Positions 55,471 through 63,900 of a stretch of 64,000 nucleotides of DNA are shown here, piece by piece. Below the pieces are notes generated by a model, which worked only from the letters and a program-made list of their open reading frames with translations, was not told the origin of the DNA and made no database searches. The DNA lies in NCBI RefSeq assembly GCF_015679985.1, contig NZ_CP049239.1, positions 558,001 to 622,000 on the forward strand. Direction: 5' to 3'. The stretch comes from Campylobacter concisus. GTDB taxonomy: Bacteria > Campylobacterota > Campylobacteria > Campylobacterales > Campylobacteraceae. Made by a program: the position numbers and the translations under genes. Each line of letters begins with the position of its first letter. Within the stretch, counting starts at the first letter, position 1.

Positions 55471-56402
55471 GAGCTTTGTTTTTTATTTTTTGTCTATTAA
55501 ATTTTATCTTTGCAAGCGAGATCACCACTCCATATAAGCAAATAGAGGCTAGTGCAAATGTGCTAAGCACAACGCTAATAAATGGCAAACTCTTTATCGC
55601 GACTGATGGAGGGACGGTTGAAATTTATGATCCTAAAGAGTCTAAATTTGAAGAGATCATCAAAATGGATGATATAAAAACCTACGTTAGTGATCACGAA
55701 AGACCAAAAATTTTAAGTATTGATGAAATTGATGGCAAAACTCTTATACTTAGCGAAGGTGATTACGCTACAAAGGTGCTTCATCTAAGAGAAAATGGAC
55801 AGATGAGAAGCATAAAAATGGATAATCAAGCGATAAAAAAGGCATTGTTTTTAGATGATGAGCATGTTGCACTTGCTTCAATTAGCAATGAAATTTATTT
55901 TTTAAACCTAAAAAGTGGCGAAATTTATGATAGCTTTAAAATTTCAATCGCGATGCTTTCAGATATGGAGATAAGCGAAGATAGAAGCACGCTAGCTATC
56001 GCTTGCGAGAGTGGGAAGGTCTACTTTTATAACATAAAAGCTAAAAAAATGGATCAAATTTTAGATATTCATACAGATAATATCTACGACATCTCATATA
56101 AAAATGGAGTCATGATCAGCGGAGGCACCGACAGGATCGTGGGGATATTTTCAGCTGGAAGCCTAAAAAAGATAAATACTGGCTTTTTGGTCTATGGCGT
56201 CGGCCTTAGCGATGATGGTAGAGTGGCGGCCTATATGAGCGATGAGATGAGCGATGTAAATTTAGTTGATAGCAAAAGCTTAGAAAATATCGCAATGCTA
56301 AAAACTGGACAAAGTACGATAAATAGCATAGTTTTTATAAGCGATAATGAAGTTGTAACTTCAGCCTATGAGAATAAAATTTTGTTTTGGAGAATTAAAT
56401 GA
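55467..56402 (+). CDS. napL: NapL periplasmic beta-propeller accessory protein
   Basis: 311 aa with a signal peptide (MRALFFIFCLLNFIFAS) and WD40/quinoprotein-like blades: KLFIATDGGTVEIYDPKE, TLAIACESGKVYFYNIKA and NGVMISGGTDRIVGIFSAG. NapL is confined to Campylobacterota nap operons and contributes to full Nap activity, though its exact step is unclear (family knowledge). Overlaps napF and napD by four bases each. Confidence 0.87.
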   Translation: MRALFFIFCLLNFIFASEITTPYKQIEASANVLSTTLINGKLFIATDGGTVEIYDPKESKFEEIIKMDDIKTYVSDHERPKILSIDEIDGKTLILSEGDYATKVLHLRENGQMRSIKMDNQAIKKALFLDDEHVALASISNEIYFLNLKSGEIYDSFKISIAMLSDMEISEDRSTLAIACESGKVYFYNIKAKKMDQILDIHTDNIYDISYKNGVMISGGTDRIVGIFSAGSLKKINTGFLVYGVGLSDDGRVAAYMSDEMSDVNLVDSKSLENIAMLKTGQSTINSIVFISDNEVVTSAYENKILFWRIK

Positions 56403-56740
56403 ATATTTCAAGTTTAATAGTTTATACGGACAATAAAAATGAAAGTGTAAAAAATGAGATAAAAAAGCTAAAAGAGTGTGAAATAATAACTGACGCAGAC
56501 GATAGAATCGTGGTGGTAGTTAGCTCAGATAGCATTGAAGATGAGATAAAAAATTTTAAAAAGATAGAAGCTATCAGCGGAGTAGTGAGCGTTGCGATGG
56601 TTTATAGCTACCAAGAAGATGCCGAAGAAAATAGGAAAAAACTAGAAGAAAATGGCAAGATAAGTGAAATTTTAACAAGTGATGAGGTAAAGGCTGAAGA
56701 TATTACTTATGGTGGCAGCGTACATCATAGAGTGAAATAG
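56399..56740 (+). CDS. napD: NapD Tat-signal chaperone for NapA
   Basis: 113 aa, NapD-like ferredoxin fold: NISSLIVYTDNKNE at the start, IVVVVSSDSIEDEI in the middle and a last strand GVVSVAMVYSYQEDAEE. It binds the NapA signal peptide in the cytoplasm until the cofactor is loaded. Last gene of the operon. Confidence 0.87.
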   Translation: MNISSLIVYTDNKNESVKNEIKKLKECEIITDADDRIVVVVSSDSIEDEIKNFKKIEAISGVVSVAMVYSYQEDAEENRKKLEENGKISEILTSDEVKAEDITYGGSVHHRVK

Positions 56741-57002
56741 TAAAATAAATTTCTAGCTTTTGTACTGTGATTAAAATTTATAGTGCAAAAGCCTACCTTT
56801 CATATAGATCTTCTTAATAAATTCGTTGCTAGTACTGCTTATATTTAATCAATCTTATTTGGCTTGTAGATTTAAATTTATGTTCAAGGGTTAATAGATT
56901 TCGGGTGAAAAAAATTACTCAGCAAGCATTAAAATCAAAAGTTATAGTAAGTGAATTAAATTTAGTTTAGAAGATCTTGAGATGATATTTGCATAAAGAA
57001 TT

Positions 57003-57028
57003 TTAGTAGGTCAGTTTTGGCTTACTAA
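57003..57028 (-). terminator. Weak hairpin after the Sco gene
   Basis: TTAGTAGG (57003-57010) pairs with CTTACTAA (57021-57028) with one mismatch, 11-36 bp beyond the sco stop on the minus strand. Confidence 0.35.
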
Positions 57029-57038
57029 ATTTTCTAGC

Positions 57039-57584
57039 CTAAGGTCTATCTTTGATCAAATTTAATAAATTTTCTCCAATGTTTTCATTTGTTAGATTTG
57101 AAATTTCTTTATAAAAATTTCCTTTTTTGTCTATTAAATATATTGAAGAGCTGTGAGCAACAGAGTAGCCCATGGCTGAGTTTTCAAGACGGACTTTTTG
57201 AAATTTTACACCATAGGTTTTTGCCACTTCTTTTAAGGCGTTTAGTTTTAATCCATCGGCATCTTTGTAGAAATTTTTTGCCATTAGAGTTAAATTTTCA
57301 GGAGTGTCGCGTTCAGGATCAAGCGTAATAAAAAGTAACTCAAAGTCATCTCTTTTTAGTTTATTTAGCTCATCACCAATCAAAGAGAGCGCAGTAGGGC
57401 AGACATCGGGGCAAAAAAGATAACCAAAATATATAACTTTGTACTTTCCGTCGTAATTTTTAAGACTTACTTCACCATTTTGTGAAAGTGCCTTAAAATC
57501 ATACTTGTTTGGCTTGATCAGCAAAAGTGCAACACCTATACAAATTAAGATTATTGTTAAGCCCCAAAATGCCTTTTTCATCAT
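57039..57584 (-). CDS. Sco1/SenC-family copper delivery protein
   Basis: 181 aa with an N-terminal membrane anchor (about 5-24) and a thioredoxin-like domain carrying the copper site CPDVCP (about 58-63) and a downstream His in SVAHSSSIY (about 147). Inserts copper into the CuA or CuB site of cytochrome oxidases. Last in an operon with a 155-aa protein and a PCuAC protein. Confidence 0.92.
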   Translation of the reverse strand: MMKKAFWGLTIILICIGVALLLIKPNKYDFKALSQNGEVSLKNYDGKYKVIYFGYLFCPDVCPTALSLIGDELNKLKRDDFELLFITLDPERDTPENLTLMAKNFYKDADGLKLNALKEVAKTYGVKFQKVRLENSAMGYSVAHSSSIYLIDKKGNFYKEISNLTNENIGENLLNLIKDRP

Positions 57585-57590
57585 TACCCT

Positions 57591-58058
57591 CTATAATTTT
57601 AGATCAAGATCTACAAAAAAACCAGTTTCTTTTTCGTCATCAAGTACTTTAAATCTATATCTCATAAGCTCGACAACACAAGCGCTTAGCACTACTTGAG
57701 CAGTTAAGTTATCGCCTCTTGGCTCAAGTCTTGCTTTGATCGATCCCATATTCATATTTATGCCGTCTATCTCAAGACTAGGATTTTTTAGCCCTAAATT
57801 TTTACCATTAATGATTTTAAAGCTAAAAGGTCTCATAGCATAAATAGGTCTTGGCGAGATATCTATTTTTAGCTTTACGCCTTTAAATTCCATCTCACAA
57901 GATTTATTGTTTAGATCACATTTTAAAGGATCTAGCGATGTATTTACATCGGCAAATTCAGGTGGATCTTCTTTGCTTGTAGTCATAAGCTTATAGCCTA
58001 TCGAAAAAGCACCTAAAACAATAAAGATAAATGAAAAAATAATTATGATTTTTTTCAT
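57591..58058 (-). CDS. Membrane-anchored protein of the copper delivery operon, family unrecognised
   Basis: 155 aa. One N-terminal helix (about 4-24) then a periplasmic beta-rich domain with two cysteines near residues 48 and 53 (LKCDLNNKSCEM) and a third in LSACVVELMRYRF; Met-rich IDGINMNMGS. Its place between PCuAC (one-base overlap) and Sco (6-bp gap) suggests a helper in copper delivery, and C. jejuni has a similar three-gene set. Function not known. Confidence 0.7.
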   Translation of the reverse strand: MKKIIIIFSFIFIVLGAFSIGYKLMTTSKEDPPEFADVNTSLDPLKCDLNNKSCEMEFKGVKLKIDISPRPIYAMRPFSFKIINGKNLGLKNPSLEIDGINMNMGSIKARLEPRGDNLTAQVVLSACVVELMRYRFKVLDDEKETGFFVDLDLKL

Positions 58059-58480
58059 TATTTAAAGTTTTTAGTTACTCCGATATTATCAAGCTTTATG
58101 CTCTCGCCATTGCTAAATTTTAGCTCTAAATCAACTTTATCACCATCTTTTAATGGTTTATTTAGATCCATAAGCATAATGTGTAAACCGCCAGGAGCTA
58201 GTTTTGTTTCACCATTTTTTGGGATCACTGCATCTTCGATTTGAACCATAGCCATCATACCATCATTCATTTTGTGTGTATGAATTTCTGTGCTTTTGCA
58301 AACGCTTGAGTGAGCGCCAATAAGCTTTACATCAGAATTTGAAGCATTTTTTATATTCATAAAAATTGCACTATTGTTTGTGCCAGGTTTTGTATCTCTA
58401 GCTCTAACATTTTCTAGGCTGATATCAGCCGCCATAAGAGCAGAAGCTGCAAGCATCGCACTAAAAACGATTTTTTTCAT
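58058..58480 (-). CDS. PCuAC-family periplasmic copper chaperone
   Basis: 140 aa with a signal peptide (ending ASALMAA). The Cu(I) motif H-M...HxM is seen as EIHTHKMNDGMMAM and GGLHIMLMDL. PCuAC passes copper to oxidase subunits together with Sco. First gene of the operon, divergent from pgp2. GGAAAAAT before the ATG. Confidence 0.92.
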   Translation of the reverse strand: MKKIVFSAMLAASALMAADISLENVRARDTKPGTNNSAIFMNIKNASNSDVKLIGAHSSVCKSTEIHTHKMNDGMMAMVQIEDAVIPKNGETKLAPGGLHIMLMDLNKPLKDGDKVDLELKFSNGESIKLDNIGVTKNFK

Positions 58481-58577
58481 ATTTTTCCTTTGTGATAAAA
58501 TTAATAATGGTTTTCACATTATACATTTAGAACTACTTAATTTACCTTTAAAATCTAAAAATATAAATTTTTTAGGA

Positions 58578-58583
58578 TATAAT
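58578..58583 (+). promoter_or_regulatory. -10 element for pgp2
   Basis: TATAAT in GGATATAATTACAG, 35-40 bases before the pgp2 start, in the divergent gap with the PCuAC gene. Confidence 0.5.
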
Positions 58584-58617
58584 TACAGACTAAATTTTAC
58601 TTTTTGGGATATTCCAC

Positions 58618-59583
58618 TTGAAAAAAATTATATTTTTCTTCATCGCGTTATCGCCTTGTCTTTTTGCCCAAAATTACGAAGAAATTTACTTAAAAAATGG
58701 CTCAGCTGCTGTTATTGATGCCATCGAAAAAAATATTTTAAGTAAGGATTACTGGCTAAAAAAGCTTGAGGGCAAGGATGTAAGATATGGATATTATGAC
58801 AATGAGATACTTCTAAGTGTAGTTGATAAAACTAAAAAGAAGCTTGAAGTGATCTCTTATAATGGCGGCATTACAAAAAAGCTTTTTAGCTCAAGCGTTA
58901 TAGTTGGCAAAAATGGCGATAAGCTTCTTGAAGGCGATCTAAAAACACCGGTTGGAGTGTATCAACTTACACGTAGATTTACGCCAAACGATAGATATCT
59001 TGGCCCACTTGCATTTTCGCTTTCATACCCAAATTTGCTTGATAAACTTGCAAAGCGAAATGGTGGTGGCATTTGGATACATGGCTACCCGCTTGATGGT
59101 CAAAGGACAGACGAGCTAAAAACAAAAGGCTGCGTGGCTATGCAAAATGATACTTTGATGAAATTTGATGATGTAGTGGATCACAAAAAAACACTTGCAT
59201 TTATCTACGAAGATAAGCGTCCAGAAGCTAGTGCAAAAGATATTGCAGTGATCATTTCTGGACTTTTGGGCTGGAAAAAGACCTGGAGTGAGAGCGACAT
59301 TGAAAACTATCTTAAATTTTACGATAAAAACTTTGAGCGATACGATGGTATGAGCTTGGAAAAATTTAAAAGTATGAAGCGGGCTATTTTTTCTAAAAAA
59401 GAGAAAAAACGCATTAGTTTTTCAAATTTTCTCATCACACCTTATCCAAATCTTAAAAATGATAGGCTTTTTCGTGTGAGTTTTTATGAGGATTATGTTT
59501 CAGATACGCACAAATTTGCTGGGCAAAAGACGCTTTATGTGAAGCTTTATAACGATGATATGAAAATTTTTATAGAGGAGTAA
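58618..59583 (+). CDS. pgp2: Pgp2-like LD-carboxypeptidase (YkuD family)
   Basis: 321 aa with a signal peptide (MKKIIFFFIALSPCLFA) and TTG start. The YkuD catalytic segment IHGYPLDGQRTDELKTKGCVAM (split here: His in IHGYP, Cys in TKGCVAM, about residues 158-177) is followed by an NTF2-like C-terminal domain (about 210-321). In C. jejuni and H. pylori (Csd6) this enzyme trims peptidoglycan tetrapeptides to tripeptides and is needed for helical cell shape. Heads a run with a small gene and alr. Confidence 0.9.
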   Translation: MKKIIFFFIALSPCLFAQNYEEIYLKNGSAAVIDAIEKNILSKDYWLKKLEGKDVRYGYYDNEILLSVVDKTKKKLEVISYNGGITKKLFSSSVIVGKNGDKLLEGDLKTPVGVYQLTRRFTPNDRYLGPLAFSLSYPNLLDKLAKRNGGGIWIHGYPLDGQRTDELKTKGCVAMQNDTLMKFDDVVDHKKTLAFIYEDKRPEASAKDIAVIISGLLGWKKTWSESDIENYLKFYDKNFERYDGMSLEKFKSMKRAIFSKKEKKRISFSNFLITPYPNLKNDRLFRVSFYEDYVSDTHKFAGQKTLYVKLYNDDMKIFIEE

Positions 59584-59585
59584 AA

Positions 59586-59825
59586 GTGGAAAAATCTCAA
59601 GAAGTAAAAGAAAAAATCGAGAAAATTTTAGAGGCAAGAGCTGCTTTTTTTGCTGAGCTTGACCGCCAAGTTCCAAAGAAAAATGGTACTGATGTTTTTG
59701 ATTTTAGCAAAGTAAAAGAGGCTGATCTGAAAGAAATTTACGCCAAGTTTTATGCATTTGATTACAACGTAAGAAAACTTTTACCGGATGTTTATACTGC
59801 TTTTAATGTGAATTTTAATGTCTGA
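59586..59825 (+). CDS. Small conserved cytoplasmic protein, function unknown
   Basis: 79 aa, charged and helical, no signal peptide: an N-terminal helix (VKEKIEKILEARAAFFAELDRQ) and a C-terminal part with IYAKFYAFDYNVRKLLP. GTG start with GAGGAG upstream, two bases after the pgp2 stop; its end overlaps alr by eight bases. It looks like a Campylobacterota-specific small family, but I do not know a function. Confidence 0.7.
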   Translation: MEKSQEVKEKIEKILEARAAFFAELDRQVPKKNGTDVFDFSKVKEADLKEIYAKFYAFDYNVRKLLPDVYTAFNVNFNV

Positions 59826-60831
59826 AATACGCCTAAATAAAGCTTCATATATTCATAACCTCACTCAAATTTGTGCTAAAGCTGGCGGCAAAGAGAAAGT
59901 AATAGTTGTATTAAAAGACAATGCTTATGGCCATGGCGCAAGGCTTATTGCAAATGAGGCTAAAAAATTTGGCATAGAAATTTGTGCTGTAAAAAGCGAG
60001 TTTGAGGCAAATGAAATTTCTGACATATTTGAAAATATTCTCATTCTCTCACATATCCCAACCGGAAATGAAAGTAGTAAATTTATCTACGCGATAAACG
60101 ATATAGAGGCACTTTTAAAGATAAAAGATGGCTTAAAAATCAACCTTGCAATCGATACTGGCATGCATAGAAATGGGCTTGATATTAGTGAGCTTGATTA
60201 CGCGTTTGAAATTTTGACAAGAAGGAATTTAGAGCTTCTTGGAGCTTATACACATTTTCGTGCAAGTGATGAGCTAAATGCTGATTATTTTGTGCAAAGA
60301 GAAAATTTTAGGGCTGCAAAAGAGAAAATTTTAGCTCTTTGCGATGAGTTTGGTATAAAAAAACCGATCTTTCACTCTCACAACTCAGCCGCGCTTGAAA
60401 GAGCAAGTGAAATCGATGATGATATGGTGCGTATTGGCATCGCTCAGTATGGATACGCTCAGTTTGGTGATAGTTTGGGATTAAAGCCAGTACTTTCGCT
60501 ATGGGCAAGAAGAGTTAGTAGGCGTATTTTAAAAAGTGGTCAAAGTGTTGGATATGGTGCTAAATTTAGCGCAAAAGAAGATATAAATGTAGCCACTTAT
60601 GATCTTGGATATGGTGATGGATTGCTAAGATACAATGGCTGTGGTGAGTTAAGACTTGCTAATAACGAGCCAATACTGGGCAAAATTTCTATGGATAGTT
60701 TTAGCTGTAAAGATAGTGGCGAGTGGGTCTGTGTCTTTGAGGATGCAAATGTTTGGGCGAAATTTTTTGATACGATAAGTTATGACATCTTAGTAAAACT
60801 CTCGCCAAACATCACTAGGAAATTTATATAA
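59818..60831 (+). CDS. alr: Alanine racemase
   Basis: 337 aa, shorter than the usual 355-370. PLP Lys33 in VVLKDNAYGHG, a PLP-barrel with TGMHRNGLD, and the second catalytic base Tyr in QSVGYGAKF (about residue 243). Makes D-alanine for peptidoglycan, which fits the neighbour pgp2. The start lies inside the previous gene. Confidence 0.92.
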   Translation: MSEIRLNKASYIHNLTQICAKAGGKEKVIVVLKDNAYGHGARLIANEAKKFGIEICAVKSEFEANEISDIFENILILSHIPTGNESSKFIYAINDIEALLKIKDGLKINLAIDTGMHRNGLDISELDYAFEILTRRNLELLGAYTHFRASDELNADYFVQRENFRAAKEKILALCDEFGIKKPIFHSHNSAALERASEIDDDMVRIGIAQYGYAQFGDSLGLKPVLSLWARRVSRRILKSGQSVGYGAKFSAKEDINVATYDLGYGDGLLRYNGCGELRLANNEPILGKISMDSFSCKDSGEWVCVFEDANVWAKFFDTISYDILVKLSPNITRKFI

Positions 60832-60840
60832 AGGCAATAT

Positions 60841-61272
60841 ATGAAAAAGATCATTTTATTAGCTCTTGCTAGCCTTGCTTTTGGTGTGCAAGAGAGTGAG
60901 TTTAAAGTTTATGAGCAAATACTAAATCAGCTTGATACCAAGCAGATCCCAGCTTTTGTCGTCCAAACCGCAAAGCCAAATTTACCAAGCAGGGTCGATG
61001 AGATGATCACGCTAAAAGATGTAAGTAGTAGCGGGCTAAACATACATGGCGAGTTTATTTTAAACGAGACTAAGACAAAGAAGCTAAAAGGCTACAACAA
61101 AGCTCAAATTTTAGCTTTAAAAGATGAGTTTTATAAAAATGGAAAAGATGCGCTTTGTAACTCAGGCATGGCTAGAGCTGTGCTAAATCGTGGTATCACA
61201 CTAAGTGGTAGTTATGGCTTTGAGGGCAGGCATTTTTTTGATATAAATTTGGATAAAAGTAGTTGCGAGTAG
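60841..61272 (+). CDS. Periplasmic protein of unknown function
   Basis: 143 aa with a signal peptide (MKKIILLALASLAFG). Two cysteines (DALCNSGMARAVL and the C-terminal SSCE) may form a disulfide. The motif LCNSGMARAVLNRGITLSGSYGF resembles short secreted Campylobacterota proteins found near cell-envelope genes; no family name is secure. Overlaps the next gene by 10 bases. Confidence 0.65.
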   Translation: MKKIILLALASLAFGVQESEFKVYEQILNQLDTKQIPAFVVQTAKPNLPSRVDEMITLKDVSSSGLNIHGEFILNETKTKKLKGYNKAQILALKDEFYKNGKDALCNSGMARAVLNRGITLSGSYGFEGRHFFDINLDKSSCE

Positions 61273-61664
61273 CACTTTTTTTACTATTTTTTTGCTCGCT
61301 TGCTTTGGCTATTACGCCAGATATGGCAGCAAAAAATCACGCAACTTACTACAAAAAAAAGCTTCCATTTATCTGCACACCAACACTTATGCTTAACGAT
61401 ATCCTAAATGTCGGCGATACGCTCGTTTATAGATATGCCATCAAACACGCAAGAAAGCAAGAGATCAAAAGGCTTGAAGAGAAAGAGCTTTTAGAATTTA
61501 TCGAAGCTATCAAAAAAGAGAATTTACGAACTGCTTGCAAAGATAAAGAGATCTTAAATATGCTGAGTATAGGTGTTACCTTGGACGAGCTTTTTTATTC
61601 AGAAAATGGTGAGCTGATCTTTGAGTACACTATAGAAGATCGCGACTGCAAGAAATTGCAGTGA
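61263..61664 (+). CDS. Periplasmic protein of unknown function
   Basis: 133 aa, TTG start inside the upstream gene, signal peptide MRVALFLLFFCSLALA. Mature part with three cysteines (PFICTP, RTACKD, DRDCKK). Its LNVGDTLVYRYAI and FEYTIEDRDC pattern is like that of the preceding gene's product, i.e. small secreted proteins of similar size, so the two may work together. No function recognised. Confidence 0.6.
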   Translation: MRVALFLLFFCSLALAITPDMAAKNHATYYKKKLPFICTPTLMLNDILNVGDTLVYRYAIKHARKQEIKRLEEKELLEFIEAIKKENLRTACKDKEILNMLSIGVTLDELFYSENGELIFEYTIEDRDCKKLQ

Positions 61665-61712
61665 AATTTGGAGTTAAATTTCGGTTTTTTGGTTACAAAT
61701 TTGATCCTTTAC

Positions 61713-61822
61713 AATTTTAAAATTCTATTTACTCACAAGAATCGACTACTAAAATTTGATTTCGCTTGCTGATTGTCTCAAATTTTAGATCCGAAATTAC
61801 TCGCTCATAAAATTTAAAATTT
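61713..61822 (-). repeat. Palindromic repeat element, copy C (110 bp, inverted)
   Basis: On the minus strand it reads as copies A and B: left end AAATTTTAAATTTTATGAG, perfect 11-bp stem CTAAAATTTGA/TCAAATTTTAG (plus-strand arms 61749-61759 and 61778-61788), 18-base loop with CAATCAGCAAGCGAAA, then TAGTCGATTCTTGTGAG and a right end GAATTTTAAAATT. It lies 33 kb from A and B in the gap between two unrelated genes. Stem sequence differs from A and B while pairing stays perfect. Confidence 0.8.
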
Positions 61823-61902
61823 CTTGTAAATGTCTAAATTTAAAGCCAAAAAAGATGGTAAAAAGAAGAAATTTAGCCCAAATTTAACTAAGGACTAAAT
61901 TT

Positions 61903-62772
61903 TTACATGCCTCTTTTTATCTCTTGTTCAAGTCTTTCAAGCTCAGCAATCCTATCGCTAGTGCTTGGATGCGTTCTAAAAAGTACGCCAAGCTTGTTAG
62001 TTAGCGAGCCAAATGGATTTACGATAAACATATGAGCACTTTGCTCGCTTGCGTTTTGCATAACGTAAGAATTTGAGTAGCTCTCAAGCTTTCTTAGAGC
62101 GCTTGCAAGCCACTCTGGGTGTCCTGTTAGATAGGCTGCGCCTTTGTCCGCCTTGTACTCGCGCTCCCTTGAGATCGCCATTTGGATGATTGTGGCAGCT
62201 ATTGGCATGAGTATAGCAAGTGCTAGCATAACGATGGCATTACCGCCACCTCTTCTTGAACCGCTGCTTTGCCCAGCAATACCACCAATCTTAGCAAAAT
62301 TTGCAAGCATTGCGATAGCGCCAGCTAGTATGGCAGCGATTGAGCCAGTTAGGATGTCGTAATGCCTTACGTGGCTTAGCTCGTGAGCTAGCACACCCTC
62401 GATCTCGTTTTCATTTAAAATTTTTAAAAGCCCCTCGGTTACTGCAACGGCTGCATGGCTTGGGTTTCTGCCCGTGGCAAAGGCATTTGGTACCTCTTCT
62501 GGTATGATGTAAATTTTTGGCATAGGCAAATTTGCCTTTTGTGTGAGACGAGATACGATCTCATAAAGCCCGTGAGCGTTACTCTCATCGACTGGGATAG
62601 CGTTATATCTTTTAAGCACCAGAGTACCACTAAAAAAATATGAAAAGATATTTGTGCCAGTTGCTATCAAAAGGGCGATCATCATGCCATGCTCACCGCC
62701 AATATATCCGCCAACAGCGATAAAAATCAGCATTAAAGTAACCATTAAAAAAGCAGTTTTAAAAATTTCCAT
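61903..62772 (-). CDS. htpX: HtpX-type membrane zinc metalloprotease (M48)
   Basis: 289 aa. Two N-terminal membrane helices, zinc motif HELSH in VLAHELSHVRHYD (about residues 130-141), two further hydrophobic segments (to about 200), and the third ligand Glu in REREYKADKGAAYL. Cleaves damaged inner-membrane proteins together with FtsH-type quality control. Downstream of a small gene with an 8-bp gap. Confidence 0.93.
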   Translation of the reverse strand: MEIFKTAFLMVTLMLIFIAVGGYIGGEHGMMIALLIATGTNIFSYFFSGTLVLKRYNAIPVDESNAHGLYEIVSRLTQKANLPMPKIYIIPEEVPNAFATGRNPSHAAVAVTEGLLKILNENEIEGVLAHELSHVRHYDILTGSIAAILAGAIAMLANFAKIGGIAGQSSGSRRGGGNAIVMLALAILMPIAATIIQMAISREREYKADKGAAYLTGHPEWLASALRKLESYSNSYVMQNASEQSAHMFIVNPFGSLTNKLGVLFRTHPSTSDRIAELERLEQEIKRGM

Positions 62773-62780
62773 CTTTGTCC

Positions 62781-63146
62781 TTATTCTTTTATAGCATTTG
62801 GCAAGATTGCGGCGTCTATGTTAAATTTTGCAAGCTGTGCTAGCTCGCTTTCATCTTTTATCAAAACAGCTATAAGTGCGTCAAATAGATAACTCTCAGC
62901 TATCTTTGCTAAATCTTTTGCAGTGTCAATATCTGCGATAATAAATTTTGCTCCAGCCGCGTTTGCAATGATAGCTTCGTTTATGTCATTTGTGATGATG
63001 CTAAAGTTTGCTCCAGCTTCTAGCGCTTTTTTTATCAAATTTCTATCAAATTTAAAGAGATTTTGCCTGCCGTTTGAAATTTCATCTTCGCTTTTGCAAA
63101 GAAATAGCAGCTCAAATTTTATCAGCTCATCACCCAAAATTTTCAT
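62781..63146 (-). CDS. Conserved hypothetical protein
   Basis: 121 aa, no signal peptide. The alternating strand/helix pattern FSIITNDINEAIIANAAGAKFIIADI and ALIAVLIKDESELAQLAKFNIDAAILP suggests a small alpha/beta fold. It overlaps the upstream PP0621-like gene in ATGA and lies 8 bp before htpX. Function not recognised. Confidence 0.7.
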   Translation of the reverse strand: MKILGDELIKFELLFLCKSEDEISNGRQNLFKFDRNLIKKALEAGANFSIITNDINEAIIANAAGAKFIIADIDTAKDLAKIAESYLFDALIAVLIKDESELAQLAKFNIDAAILPNAIKE

Positions 63147-63337
63147 CTCTTACCCTTTATGCACTCTTTACAGATGTATTTTCCGTCCCTTAGCACCATT
63201 TGGTCGATGTCGCTAAAGACACCGCATTTGCTGCACTCCTCGAAGTTGCTGGTGCTTATCTTGTCGCTTTTTTTTCTATTTTTAAAAAATATGATGTAAA
63301 TCGCAACCAAAATCGCTACAAAAAGCAAGTATTTCAA
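63143..63337 (-). CDS. PP0621-like small membrane protein
   Basis: 64 aa: an N-terminal membrane helix ([18 protein letters not shown]) and a zinc-finger-like part with paired cysteines, CSKCGVF and YICKECIKG. This matches the short PP0621 family of unknown function. Overlaps rsmG and the next gene by four bases each. Confidence 0.75.
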   Translation of the reverse strand: MKYLLFVAILVAIYIIFFKNRKKSDKISTSNFEECSKCGVFSDIDQMVLRDGKYICKECIKGKR

Positions 63338-63900
63338 CGTATCTCCTCTTGGTTTTTGAGATTAAAATATATGTAGTTTCTATTTTTATCATTATAAATT
63401 TGCGCATCTATGCCTGAAATTTCATCCATGACACTAGAGCCTTTATAGATGAGAAATTTAGTATTTTCATCGTAAAACCCCTCGCAAATTTTTATAAGCT
63501 CTTTTGTCTTGCTAAGCGCCCTTGAGGTGATGAGATCAGCCGTAAATTTATCTGCAAGCTCGATCTTTTGGCTATGAACTTCTAAATTTTGCAAGCCAAG
63601 CTCGATCTTAGCATAGCTTAGAAATGATGACTTTTTGGCTATCGGCTCAAAAAGGTGCCACTTAGTGCGCGGCATCGCAAGGGCTAAAAATATCGCCGGA
63701 AAGCCAGCCCCACTGCCCACATCGATCGCCGTTTTGGCACTTAGCTCAAAAATTTCAAGCGGTCTAATGCTATCAAGCACTTGCTCGCTTATGTCTTTAT
63801 AATTGCTTAAGCTATGAACCTTGTTAAATTTAGCAAAAATTTGAGCGTAAGCCTTTACTTTTTCGTCAAATTCTGCCGGCAAGCAAAGCTCATTTTTCAT
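63334..63900 (-). CDS. rsmG: RsmG 16S rRNA 7-methylguanosine methyltransferase
   Basis: 188 aa from the ATG at 63900; a GTG one codon earlier is also in frame. SAM-binding motif [17 protein letters not shown] (about 60-76), then [14 protein letters not shown] and ITSRALSK. It methylates G527 in 16S rRNA; loss gives low-level streptomycin resistance in other bacteria. The ATG overlaps the ribA stop by one base (TGATG). Confidence 0.93.
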   Translation of the reverse strand: MKNELCLPAEFDEKVKAYAQIFAKFNKVHSLSNYKDISEQVLDSIRPLEIFELSAKTAIDVGSGAGFPAIFLALAMPRTKWHLFEPIAKKSSFLSYAKIELGLQNLEVHSQKIELADKFTADLITSRALSKTKELIKICEGFYDENTKFLIYKGSSVMDEISGIDAQIYNDKNRNYIYFNLKNQEEIR

